DNA of 64,000 nt, taken from contig NC_046675.1 of assembly GCF_003369915.1 (NCBI RefSeq), positions 14,694,001-14,758,000 on the forward strand. Reading direction: 5' to 3'. The number at the start of each line of letters is the position of its first letter. The first letter of the stretch is position 1. Source of the stretch: Drosophila miranda (lineage: Eukaryota; Arthropoda; Insecta; Diptera; Drosophilidae). Made by a program: the position numbers and the translations under genes. Shown here in pieces: positions 1 through 10,645 of this stretch. The notes below the pieces were generated by a model. That model had not been told where the DNA came from. It searched no databases and saw nothing but the letters and a program-made list of their open reading frames with translations.

Positions 1-419
1 TTAGGGGAACAGCTTTATTATGTCACGTATCAAGCACTGGGAATCAACCAAATTTGGACCAGTTTGCATTTATTTTCGGGGCGATTAACTCAATTTATTT
101 AACACAAATCGCTCTTTCACTCAGGCCACAAACACACGCACGCAAACAGCAGCACCACGAAGCACGGAACACGCACACAACCGCTCAATTCAAAAAAACT
201 CTGGTAACTGCGTAAGAACCGTATTTTGAGTTTCTGTTTACACAATGTTTACATTTGCTCAATTATTTACATGGCAACTACACGGTCACTACACATTTGC
301 TACATGATGGGCGGAAAAATAGGGTATGGACCACAGGCGAAACGGCGCAGAATATGCAACGCATGCAAGCTAAAATCCGCCCCTTTCGCCTAATATACCT
401 TGTCTAACCGTCACATTTT
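1..419. other. Gene-free left edge
   Basis: No supportable gene. The stretch from about 120 to 200 is rich in CA-type words, like Drosophila 5' leader sequence, so it may be the leader or promoter of a gene lying off the left edge. That is inference only. Confidence 0.3.
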
Positions 420-1650
420 CAAAATATACCGCATATATACTGACGGATTAAAGTTCCATTATACATATTCCTTGTTTTTGATATTCCGTCGAATATTACT
501 AGCTAGATAAAACATTTTGCCATGCCCACATAATTTTATCCGATTAATGAATCAAGTTTCTACTTGACTGGCTTATTAAATACTTGGCTTTGCTTGTTTT
601 TGTCTCAATTTTGGGTTCTGCGACTCGTATGATGAAAAACCGAACGTAGCCCACTTAAACCCCCCATATTTAAATAGTTCAACTACGTGAGGTAAATGGC
701 GGAAAATATTAACGATTGTAAATTCTTGTAGATCCATCCTATCCTTCCCTTTAACTTACCAAACCCTACGAATCTTTCATCTGAACTGCGCTAAAAGTAT
801 TAAATTTTCATTATTTTCGGTGGAAAATTGAAATACCCCCCTTGGCTTATAATAGGCTAATCGTTCTCCATCAAGGATTGGAAACCATATTGCTTAATTT
901 TAATGTTCCGTCAAATATTATAAGCCAGATAGAACATTTAGCCATGCCCACATAATTTTATTCAATTAATGAATCAATTTTCTAATTGACTGGTTTATTT
1001 TAAACACTTGCTTTTATTGCATTTTGCGTAAAAAGAGGATTTAGCGAAAATGGTCAAACAAAAAAAGGTTTTAGCGAAATGGGTCAAACAAAAAAAACCA
1101 AAGAGGATAGTCATTCATATTGCTCAATTTAGAGATTCCGTTGAATAATTCTGCCTAACTAAAACCATTCGCTCTGCCCACATAATTTTAGGCCATTAAT
1201 GAGTACATTTTCTATCCGATTAACTACTTTTAAGTACTCTCTTTCATTGTATAGTGTATAAAACAAGGTTTAAGAAAAAAAGGTCAACAAAAAAGGTAAC
1301 GTAAGTGAGTATGAAATGTCACGCCAACCGGAGTTTGGGCACAGGTATACCCTATTTCGTTAAAATATATAAAGAAACTGGTTTTCCAAGCTGTTTAAAA
1401 ACGCAATTTATATAGAAATGATCTCAGATTGTTATGTTTTGGACATATTAACGCATATTATTATTATTGGGTCTTGTAAATATATCTCGATCCCGATACC
1501 CATATTTGGTTTCAGTAAGAAGACCACAACCTTCAAAATATCGTTGAAATACCTTTTCAACAGAGACTGAATAGTTTTGGCCTTTATTGGTGCATTAGAT
1601 GACAAACATTCTCTCTGTTCTATAATATCCATTTCCCAGGGTATGCAAAA
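420..1650 (+). repeat. Cluster of dispersed AT-rich repeats (copy cluster 1)
   Basis: Several partial copies of one composite repeat lie head to tail. Recognisable blocks are: a TATACCG block (about 425-445); GATATTCCGTCGAATATTAC (from about 480, related words near 905 and 1130); GCCATGCCCACATAATTTTA followed by CGATTAATGAATC-like sequence (about 520, 940, 1170); an AGCCCACTTAAACCCCC block with a following segment (about 645-900); and a terminal module starting TACCCTATTTCGTT (about 1345) and ending CCAGGGTATG (about 1645). The same blocks recur near 8.9-10.1, 15.9-16.8, 21.5-22.1 and 41.1-41.8 kb. There is no coding capacity. The GCCATGCCCACA word and GGGTATA-like ends resemble DINE-1/INE-1/ISY helitron-like elements of Drosophila. 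That family assignment is inference; the repetition is seen directly. Confidence 0.8.
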
Positions 1651-2316
1651 TGCTGCTCAATCCGCGCAATGTTGCGGAACAGTGCTGCTCGATTTCACGG
1701 CACATGAGTCTGGCCCATACAAATTAATGTTGCCAGCAGCATAGCACGTAAGAAAACGTAAGTGAGTTTGGAATGCGCCGTAAGGGACATTGTTGAGGGG
1801 AAAAAGGACATTGTGGCGAAGAAAAATCCCAGAGAAAATCCCAAAAAAGTCCCACCAAACTTGAGCGCCAAATTGAAATTGTTTGAATGTGAATCATCGA
1901 TGTTTTTAGATTTCATTAGATTTACAATGGAAGAATCTTCTAGGCCATTCACACTATTATGATCTAATGATGAAATTAGTTTAAAGTATTAACTGGAAGG
2001 ATTTAAATTTGCTCCTTTTCCCTCAGCCTCAGCAATAGGCAGAAAAAGGATAAAACATTAGGAAAACAACCATAACTAAAAACCAAAAACTCAATAACTA
2101 AACGTAGTGTAAAAAAGGTTTTAATAATTCGTAAATTTGTGTTTCATTGTTTACAAAAATTACAAAGTTTTTTTTACCTATTACATATAAAATAAATATA
2201 TGGAAATTGATGTTTCATCGATGTTTTGCCCCAAAAATCCAATTGAGATGGCAGTGCTTCGATAAGTCGCGACAGCTGATCGCTAGTGGCGGTTATAAAA
2301 TCGATATCGATGCTGT

Positions 2317-2414
2317 TATCGATACCAAAAATACTGAAATATCTTTTTTTACCGATCCGGCAGCACGAACGGAATGACTTAAACTTCGATAGACCTTTTT
2401 AATGTCTATCGATA
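2317..2414. promoter_or_regulatory. Paired perfect DRE sites, probable housekeeping promoter
   Basis: Two exact copies of the DRE palindrome TATCGATA occur at 2317-2324 and 2407-2414, and further overlapping TCGAT words lie at 2301-2312. DREF binding to such pairs is typical of promoters of broadly expressed Drosophila genes. About 45 bp downstream, a short ATG-containing stretch (ATG at 2456) runs into a good donor (GTAAGG, near 2472), so a + strand first exon is possible. I could not find a convincing second exon, and the gene served, if any, is unknown. Confidence 0.5.
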
Positions 2415-3525
2415 ACTTATATGAGCGGCAGTTTTTGAATTTTTATATTCCACAATGCTGATATACTTTGGTAAGGTGACCTAGCTTTATCTTGGTACGA
2501 ATTTGTGTGTATTTATGGCGCCAGGCCCAACAAAGTTGATAATATAATGATAAGCTACAGTTTCAGTTTCTTTGTTACGTTCTCTTATCAGTTCAGGTCC
2601 AGGCCGAGCAAGTGGTGTTCTTTTTAGAAATCGTTTCATAACGTGCCTTATCAGAAAGAATACCTATGCATATGTATATAGTTTTTATTGTTATTTGTTT
2701 ATAAACAAGTTTTCTATGCTAATATAATCTGTACGGGGGGAGGAGTCGTGTTAGTAGGAAACCCCTTGACATTGAAACAGATGGAGAACTGGCCAAAGAT
2801 AAGAAGAACAAGATGTATATGAAACTGCATGTATTTGAACAGATCAACTTTAGTACACGGAGTATATGGTTTTTAATTGTTAAGAAATTTCTCTGAATTC
2901 AATTTAGATGTTTGGGCGTACTGCAAACTTCCGCCTGACGAGTGTGAGGGTCATATTTTCGTAACACCCCACTTCCGCAATGTGAGAAGAGATAAAAGTT
3001 CCAGCTGCAGTTCAGTCTGGTGTGGTCTGCTTTATTTGTATCGCTTTGTAAGGCATTGTCCCGCTACATCGTTCTAGTCTATCAATATATCTTTTGTCTC
3101 TTTTTTATAATTATTATTAAGTTGTTTTTCTTTTTTAACACATAAACAAACAAAAGCGCCCTCGCCGCAAGGCCGCGGAATGTGGGAGAGAGAAAGAAGA
3201 ACAACAGAACGACCCGAACCAGAATCCACTGGAATGGAATCCACTGTCACCACCGACCACAAGTTGTAGGGCAGCGGGGCCGGGCTAGGGCTGGGTGCTG
3301 CGAGACAAACGGCACGTAGCAACAGCGACGCCGACCGGGAAGAGGCCGACTGTCGGGGGGGGCGGGGCGCTGTAATTAAATTACGTTTTATGTTGTTTAC
3401 CAAAAATGTGTTTTTTTTGGCAAGTCAAGGCAGCACTGACGGAACTATTGTAACCTATGGAGAAGAGTTTAGACCAGTATGAATCAAGCGATAAATGCTT
3501 GTCGCGCTCGTACCAGTGTGTACAG

Positions 3526-3563
3526 GCGGATGCAGATGCAGATGCAGTTGCAGTTGCAGTTCC
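3526..3563. repeat. GCAGAT/GCAGTT hexanucleotide repeat
   Basis: Six units of a six-base repeat change from GCAGAT-like to GCAGTT-like units half way. It would read as Asp-Ala then Val-Ala dipeptides, but no supported gene covers it. Confidence 0.75.
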
Positions 3564-4384
3564 AGTGGGTGTCTAAAAATAAAGTCAATTATGCTATTTG
3601 TTATTGCAGCTGGTCCCCAAAGCCGGCAAACCAGATGAACAACTCATTTTTGTAGCCGTGTGTATGTATGTATCTGTGGGTTTTCAGTGGAGCTCGTTGT
3701 TACAAACTGACGAGCTGTGCTTGCAGGCACACTCATTCATTTCATTCATTTTTTGTTAGAGCTTTGCATAAAAATTCCAAAAATGTGGCCCCATTGCATA
3801 AAAGCGCAATTATAGAGCTGACCGCGTCCGCATTGCATCCGGTTTTTTGAAACCTTATCTTTTCGTTTTTGGCTTTTTATATTTTAATTATCGTTATTGC
3901 CTTTGTGGGCTGCTTATCGAGCAATTTCGAAAGAAAAAATCCACCTTGCAAGCGGGAACGTTTTACCTGAACACTTACCTCGGCTCGGCCACTTTTTTGA
4001 ACCGGCACGTGAATACAATCGAAAAATGCCGTTGCCTTCTCGGTGAATGGTGGTACAGTAAAGCTACACTAATTCGACCAACCATTGGGCACAGGAAAAT
4101 TCCACTGACAGCTGGCCTTCGATCTATGTAGGAATTGTAGACCTAGAGAGTTCCCACTGTAATTCAATTAAAAGTGCGTGGGCGACGGAGAAGAGCGAAC
4201 AAGAGCGAGAGAGAGAGTGCAACAATCAATGCAAGTCCACGTCCGAGACAGCTAACCGGTCGCCGGATGGCGTTGTGGGGGCTGTGGGCATTCAATTTGG
4301 AGCGTTGGAGCTGAGTAATTTCCCCTCCCCTTTGGGTGAACAGGGTTTTTGCCGTCTGGCAATGTCTGCAATTGATATGTACTC

Positions 4385-4605
4385 GTGCATATGTATGTAC
4401 ATACATATGTATGTATGCAAGTCCATTCCGCCGCCAATGGCAAATAATTTCAGTTGTTGGCAACGCGTCACTTTTTTTGCGCCTGGCAACAGCAAAACAA
4501 AGGCAAAGGCAGACAACGAAAATGTTCGACAATTAAAACGAAAGCAAACACAAAATCTACATATGTATGTAGGTATGTTCATATGAATATGTACATATGT
4601 ATGTA
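4385..4605. repeat. Two ATGT/ACAT microsatellite runs
   Basis: Self-complementary CATATGTATG-type runs lie at about 4388-4418 and 4558-4602. Runs on either side can pair with each other. They also generate spurious open frames on both strands. Confidence 0.8.
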
Positions 4606-5288
4606 TTTGCGTACTTGAGTGCACTACTAGCGACCTGTTGGCGGCGAGGTGCGATCGTAAAGTTCCATTTTATGATGAGTACAACTCCAGATGCTTCATT
4701 CATTTCCTTTGTGTATTTTTGGCACCTGAAAAACTCCCATACAGCCACATTTACTCATTTCCCAAACTCTTCCCCCTACCTGCGCTCACGTGAAGGAGGG
4801 AACGCGTGCACAGCTGTCCATATGTTTGCACTCTGGGCAATGTCATTAGCTTAGCTTAGCTCTCAAAAAGCCAGAGAATCAGCAACAAAGCAAAACAGCA
4901 GATAACTTGCGGGTTCAGCCAGAACAACAAAATAGTGAAACACACACATACAACCTATTCTAGTGTAGTATGTACATACATATTTAGTATTTAGTTAAAA
5001 ATAAAACTGTTTAACCTTAGAAATGTCGTTGCCGTAGTGACGTTGATTCGCCATGGAATGAAAAGAGCAAAATAAAAATCAAAAACTGCAATCTCTGTAC
5101 ATAACAAGAAGAATGCGCAACAGTGTTAGAGATTAGGTTGGAGATTCATAGGCATTTGGGTGTGTGTATGTGCATGGAGAAAGAGATAGAGAGAGAGAGA
5201 ACAAGTGTGAGATCGGTCAGCTGTATGAGCACTCACGGCATGCTAATTGATAACGGCAACAACAAACGTTGATTCTGGTTCTTCTTGT

Positions 5289-5440
5289 TATACCCTTTCA
5301 GAGGGCATTACGATTATGATCTGATCTGCTAGTTGCTATGCAAAAAGAAAGGTTGGTATCTTTGATCAGCTTGAACATCCAAATCACTTTGTTATTAACC
5401 AGCCTTACGAACAATGGCAAGGTATGGGTACCTCTATATT
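5289..5440 (+). repeat. DINE-1-like repeat fragment
   Basis: It begins with a TATACCCTTTCAGAGGGCAT word, close to the conserved start of DINE-1-type helitron-like elements, and contains a TTTGATCAGC word about 75 bases later, as those elements do. It appears degenerate and truncated. The assignment rests on remembered consensus features only. Confidence 0.4.
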
Positions 5441-5672
5441 CGGCTTCCAAATGTTCTATTCATTCTCTTCTTGTTTTGCTGCTGCTGCTGCTGGTTCTGT
5501 CAGTCAGGTGCAGCGGAATCCAGCTAAATCAACAACCTCCTCACACAACTCTCGACTCTGACGTATATTATACAATACTTAATTGAATGATAGAATAACA
5601 GATTAAGTAAATATGCAAAATGAAAACATTGATAACCGGTTAAAGGCAGTCACGATCTGGAAGGGGGGTTTG

Positions 5673-5705
5673 CCCAACCCCAACCCCAACCCCAAACCCA
5701 AACCC
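5673..5705. repeat. CCAACCC/CCCAAA tract
   Basis: About five units of a C-rich CCAACC-like repeat drift into CCCAAA. It is telomere-like in composition but interstitial and very short. Drosophila telomeres do not use such repeats, so this is simple sequence. Confidence 0.7.
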
Positions 5706-6792
5706 TTTGGGGTGTGGGGAGAGCTTATCAAATCACATGACCCCCTTCTCCGGAATATTTTAAAGGTGTGATCCGATGTGGAATGCTTTAGGTGTTTACA
5801 TGCTAGCATGTCAGCTGTTTTATACAGAGCTGCAACTAGAAAAGAATTGAATTGTAGCAAAATAGAGCTTTGATTTGTGTGTTTCGATTAACAATTGCTT
5901 TTATTCTTTTGTTTATATATTATATAGATGTATAAATTTCTCTTATTAATCATACTGATTAATCTAATGCGTAAGTATAGTACTTGAATTTCGATTCTCA
6001 TGTGTAGGCAAATTTTGAGCAGTTCGGAAACCAATAAATAACTAACAGATCAAAGACAAATGAATTCAAATACAAAACACTAACTGATTTACAAAGTACA
6101 AACGATAGTTGCAATATATCTTTATGCTTAAAGTCTTGGGGCAACACATTTGCCGATTACAAAATGCATAAGCATTTGCATAGACCTTCCAAACAGAAGG
6201 CCACACCATACATATCTGTGTCAAGCAGAGTATACTTTAGCTATACTACTCAACCTTATGGATGGTATCTATGCGTGTGCACGGATAGCTTTTTATAGCT
6301 TTCCCATTAACTGCGCTCTTATCTAGAGTTATATATATATACACATGGATGATTATTTCACTTACAAGCAGGCAGAAGGCACTTGAACAAAGAAACAAAC
6401 AAACAAACAAACAAGCGACGTGTACGCCCAAGTTACTACCTTATATGTATGTATATAGTATGTACCTATACCATATGCCCCTGCCGGTGCATCTGTGTGT
6501 TTTGTGGCTATGGTCTGAACTTTGAAACGTGACAAGAGCTCTCCTCTCACTTGACGAACTGTTGCTGGTGTGGCACTCGGCCGCCTGCAATCGCCGTCTT
6601 ATGTACAACTTACACGGGAACTATAGCCTACAGAGCCTACATTCATAGTATTTACATAGCATATTATCGTAGCAGCCTATCAATTCAACTAAACACAATG
6701 GCATACATAAATAGAGTCTAACTAATGACGCAACTAAGCATAGGTCAACTTATTAAACTCCCCTCGCAGGCGGTCGCACTCAGACTTGACAC

Positions 6793-8448
6793 TCAGTTGC
6801 TCATTTGCAGTCCCCCGCTACTGCGGCTGCCCGACGATGAGGAGCCCGTCAGTCCGAACTGTGAGACGAGCTTATCGTAATCCTCTAGCGATGTCTCGAA
6901 CTGCTCCAGCTGCCTCGACAGATCGTCCAGGGCACTGGCATCGGCTGCACTGGTGGCCACCGCTGCGGCGGCTGCTGTGGGTCCGCAGGCGGCCACCGAG
7001 CTGCTCGACGCGGGCGTTGTGGAGCTGGACGAGCTGGAGATTTCCGCCTGCAGCTCGTTGAGGCCTCGAAGGGGCGGGGCGTGATAGCACTCTCGATAGA
7101 ATTTGGCCAAATCGTTGACATGCGATGTGGGCGAGGCGAAGGGAAAGTGCAGCTCCTTCAGCAGATTGTCGTCGTCTGGGGGGGGCTCTAGCGCTGGCTC
7201 CGAATGGTGGCGATAGGCGGTGGCGGGTATTAGCAGGCTCTTGATGGGTGAAAATGAGTTGGCTCCTCCATTTGTTGCCTGCTGCTTCTCGAAGCTCTTG
7301 AAGCCCGTCGAGTTGTTGTTGAGATTTTGGCTATGGTTGAAATTGTTCGCCGTATGGTTGTTGTTGTTGTTCATGTTGTTGCTCACGACACTGGCCACAT
7401 TGTCGAGGCGGTTCAGCGACTCCATGGAGCAGCCGCTGCCAGTGCTCTCGTGTCGCTGTCGGCCCCGCAGCAGCCACTCAAACGGCGGCGTCTCCGGCAG
7501 CACAAAGTCATCCTCGGTGTACTGCCGCAGCTTGCCCATGTCCGTGAAGGCGCCCGGACGCAGCGGTTTCTCTATATCAATGCATCGCCTCTCCCCAGAT
7601 CCCAGAGCTGCGTTCAGCCCGCCCAATCCCAGCTTCTTCGCGACGGCCGTGGCGTGGGTCTGCATCTGCTGGGTGTTTGGCGAGCTGGCATCGGTGGCTG
7701 GTCGAAAATGATCCGACTTGAGCATAATGATGTTGTTCTCCGTCTGGTGGGCCTGGGCCGTCGTCGGGGATATGGTCATCTTTGTGCGATACGCCACAGA
7801 CATGACCAGAGAGCCCACAATCGTGTGCAGCTGTCCAATCTTCACATTCTTGTGTCCCTCCCCGAGCGTATGGACCTGCGGGCGATCCACATAGATGCGG
7901 TAGAAAATGCCGTACGAGTCCGGGCACTGGCGGCGCGACAGCTTGTACGCGGGCGTGGTCCGGGTGAGGGAGATGAGGGACTTTAGCATTATGCCCATGC
8001 GGCTGTAGATGGCGTGGGAGGCCTTTAGCGTCTGGCTCTCGCCATTTATACCATTTATGTCCGCCTTGGAGTCGTCGCGAGCGTTGGTCGCGCCCCCATT
8101 CGCGGTGGTGCCATTAGCGGCTGGTTGCAGCAAATCCAGAGACCACACTTCCAGAACCATCTGGTCGCCCTCCGTTGTCTTCAGCGATATCTCCACACAC
8201 AGGGGCAGACGCTGCAGAATGCTCTCGCTAGGCTTCAGGGCCAACGCCCGCTTCGTCTCCTCCATAACTTCGGGATGGTCCTGAACCACAATGTTGAACC
8301 AGTCATTGCCCGCCAACGGATTGCACTGCGTTTGGATCTTCTCGCCCAGACGCGACTGAACCACAACCTGGGTGGACTTCAGCGCCAGAAATTTTATGAA
8401 CTTCTCCAGGTCTTTCTCCGCGGCATTCAAACGCTGTGCAGCAGACAT
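6793..8448 (-). CDS. Atg13: Autophagy-related protein 13
   Basis: Regulatory subunit of the Atg1/ULK kinase complex (with Atg17/FIP200 and Atg101), which starts autophagosome formation in the cytoplasm. A single uninterrupted 551-codon frame. The N-terminal ~220 residues carry the conserved HORMA-fold sequence, including the SRRQCPDSYGIFYRIYVDRP segment (about residues 197-216) typical of animal Atg13. The middle is low-complexity and Asn/Ser-rich, as expected for the disordered region that binds Atg1 and FIP200. A conserved-looking EDDFVLPETPPFEWLLRG patch sits near residues 326-343. The C-terminus is Ser/Ala-rich with a final acidic segment. Vertebrate Atg13 carries an Atg8-interacting FxxI/V core at a similar EDDF position; here the fourth position is Pro, so that motif may not work as such. 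No intron is needed. The start is the first Met of the conserved N-terminus. A Motif 1 element lies about 400 bp upstream. Confidence 0.95.
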   Translation of the reverse strand: MSAAQRLNAAEKDLEKFIKFLALKSTQVVVQSRLGEKIQTQCNPLAGNDWFNIVVQDHPEVMEETKRALALKPSESILQRLPLCVEISLKTTEGDQMVLEVWSLDLLQPAANGTTANGGATNARDDSKADINGINGESQTLKASHAIYSRMGIMLKSLISLTRTTPAYKLSRRQCPDSYGIFYRIYVDRPQVHTLGEGHKNVKIGQLHTIVGSLVMSVAYRTKMTISPTTAQAHQTENNIIMLKSDHFRPATDASSPNTQQMQTHATAVAKKLGLGGLNAALGSGERRCIDIEKPLRPGAFTDMGKLRQYTEDDFVLPETPPFEWLLRGRQRHESTGSGCSMESLNRLDNVASVVSNNMNNNNNHTANNFNHSQNLNNNSTGFKSFEKQQATNGGANSFSPIKSLLIPATAYRHHSEPALEPPPDDDNLLKELHFPFASPTSHVNDLAKFYRECYHAPPLRGLNELQAEISSSSSSTTPASSSSVAACGPTAAAAAVATSAADASALDDLSRQLEQFETSLEDYDKLVSQFGLTGSSSSGSRSSGGLQMSN

Positions 8449-8849
8449 TTTTGAGTTTTTCTTTGTTTCCGTCTCGTTTTTCTTATTTTCGTGGTTTAAC
8501 TATGTGTATTTTCAGTATGTTCTCACTTGCACTCGGGTTCGGCTCGCACACTGCAACAGCGTACAAAGTTCGCCGTTGCCTCGTATCTTATTTTTTTTCT
8601 ATTATTCACGCTTCCGCGTATTGTCTGCGTGTTCATGAGAATCGCGCTTGTGGAATTTTCATTTTTTTTTTCCGTTTTGTCGCGCACCTCGCGTTCTATG
8701 CAATGCACCGCATTATTAACACTTGCCCGAGCATTTCGCCAAAACACTATAATTGGTGCAACGCCCTTTCAATTTAACAATTGTACAATTTCTTGTTTAG
8801 ACGCACAAACAAAAAAGATCACTCCCACTTTTTACGGTCCGCCATTAAC

Positions 8850-8860
8850 TAGTGTGACCC
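8850..8860 (-). promoter_or_regulatory. Motif 1 (M1BP-type) core promoter element of Atg13
   Basis: Read on the minus strand this is GGGTCACACTA, one mismatch from the Drosophila core promoter Motif 1 (YGGTCACACTR) that marks TATA-less housekeeping promoters bound by M1BP. It lies 402 bp upstream of the Atg13 start codon. A TATACCG repeat block starts just to its right. Confidence 0.6.
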
Positions 8861-8875
8861 AATAAGCTATACGGT

Positions 8876-10150
8876 CCGACGCTCAGCAATATACCGAAAC
8901 ATACCGTCTTACTTTAAATATATACCGTAAATATACTGACGACTTAAAGTTCCATTATACATATTTCTCAATTTTGATATTCCGTTAAATAATGCTGGCT
9001 AACTAAAACCTTCAGCCATGCCCACATAGTTTTATTCCATTGATGAATAAATGTTCTACAAGATTGGCTTGTTTTTGCTCCTTGATTTTATTGTTTTTTA
9101 ACTAGAACAGGGTTTAAACAAAATAGTTCAAAGAAAAAACAGTCGCAATGTTGCTGGTATTTGGAGACATGATGCGTGTATAGGCCTGTGTACACCCTAT
9201 TTCGTTAATTTTATATGAAGATGAAACGTAATTTATAAAGACCTTCTCTCACATTGATATGTTTTAGACATATTCATGTATATTATTAGTATCTTGTATA
9301 TATTTATCTCGATCCTGATACCTACGGAGCCTGGGATGACAAACATTTTCTCGGTTCTATAGCATCCTTTTTCCTAGGGTATGACAATTATGTTGCCGGT
9401 AATCATTGTTGTGAACCGGTTATTACCGATTCATACCCGATTCAAATAAATACCGACATATACGGTCCCATTTTAAAATATTCCGAAAATGTATCATATT
9501 CCTCGTTTTTGATCTTCCGTCGAATATTACAAACTATATAGAACATTTAGCCATGCCCACATAATTTTAACCGATTAATTAATCGATTTTCTACTTAACT
9601 GGCCTATTCTAAATACTTGCTTCTATTGGATTTCTATATACCGTTGAAAATGAAATTTAATAGATTGAAATTGACAAAATTGACCGATATAACGTAAATA
9701 TACTGATGACAAAAATAAACTTAGCCCACTAAAACCCCCTCCAATAAAACAGTTGAACCGCGGAAAAATGATTGTTTGTAAAATTGTTCCTGTAGATTCA
9801 TCCTATCCTTCCTGTTGACTTACAAAAAAATACCATGATATCTTTTAGCTAATCTGCGCTAAAATTCTTTAAAATTGATCATTTTCTTGGTCGGAAGTCA
9901 AGTTCCTTGATTTTGATATTCGGTTTAATAATGCTAGCTAGCTAAGAAAATCAGCAGAGAACACATATTTTTATCCGATTGATGCATCAATTCTATATAA
10001 GATATGTTTATTTGAATTACTTAATTTTATAGGATTGTATCTAAAATAAGGTTTAGGCAAATAAAGTCAAAGCAAAAAACCTTGTCATTGTTGCTGGTCA
10101 ACAGATTTCCCTATGAGTGTGGATATATTTATACCCTATATCAGTTTATA
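8876..10150 (+). repeat. Dispersed repeats (copy cluster 2)
   Basis: Tandem partial copies of the composite repeat. The first starts with TATACCG units (8890-8935) and runs through the GCCATGCCCACATAGTTTTA block (about 9017) to a TACACCCTATTTCGTT module (9182 on) ending TTCCTAGGGTATG near 9384; this module aligns by eye with 1345-1650. A second partial copy starts near 9450 and a third, more decayed, runs from about 9790 to 10145. No coding frame. Confidence 0.8.
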
Positions 10151-10645
10151 AATATACAGTGCCACTCAACTGAATAGGTTCAACAATTTTCAAAATGCAA
10201 AACATGCAATCAAATTTACATATAGAGAGAGTACAAGTATTTTAAGAAGGGGAAGAGAACTAATAGTAGATAAAAATGGTTGAGAAAACTATAAACCCGA
10301 GCATAAGGAACAAAGGTGTATAGTATTGGATCTAATAGGTATCGTGAATTTTATGCGGCTCAACACATCTACATCAAACATTTTTCTATGATTAACTAAG
10401 GATGGAATGTTTATTATTATTATGTTGTGCTTTGTGGTTTATGTATTGTTTTGAAATCAATTATTTAATTATAAAATGCAAATAACCGATATTTATATAA
10501 TTTTAAGCCTATGAAAAATCGGTTGGGCGTGTTGTTACATCTAAAATGATATACGTATATTAATTCAATTATGCGTCTTATAAATAACACTGCCCCTGTA
10601 GGATTACAATTTGGATTTGCGCCAAAATTGTGAACCAATCGCAAT

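Larger units (their letters stand above)
2473..6792. other. Gene-poor interval with simple repeats and the presumed Atg13 3' end
   Basis: No open frame here resembles a known protein, and those present are short and overlap low-complexity DNA. Contents are several GATA/CTTATC words at 2.55-2.99 kb, a hexanucleotide run near 3.53 kb, TATG runs near 4.39 and 4.58 kb, a DINE-like fragment near 5.29 kb, a CCAACCC tract near 5.68 kb and an AAAC run near 6.39 kb. Sequence just left of 6793 should include the 3' UTR of Atg13. Confidence 0.5.

Noticed and set aside
2750-2890. Plus-strand coding-looking stretch KPLDIETDGELAKDKKNKMY
   Set aside because: No start, no convincing acceptor and no recognised family; kept only as a note beside the DRE promoter.
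3074-3403. 109-codon minus-strand frame in a GC-richer stretch
   Set aside because: Low-complexity Ser/Pro/Arg sequence without any family resemblance, splice context or promoter; likely chance.
4164-4624. Several overlapping open frames on both strands
   Set aside because: They arise from self-complementary ATGT/ACAT simple repeats that keep multiple frames open.
5673-5705. Telomere-like C-rich repeat
   Set aside because: Too short and interstitial; Drosophila telomeres are built from retrotransposons, so no telomeric meaning.
7327-7986. 219-codon plus-strand frame
   Set aside because: Antisense shadow of Atg13, whose frame is conserved; the plus-strand product looks like reversed-frame Arg/His-rich noise.
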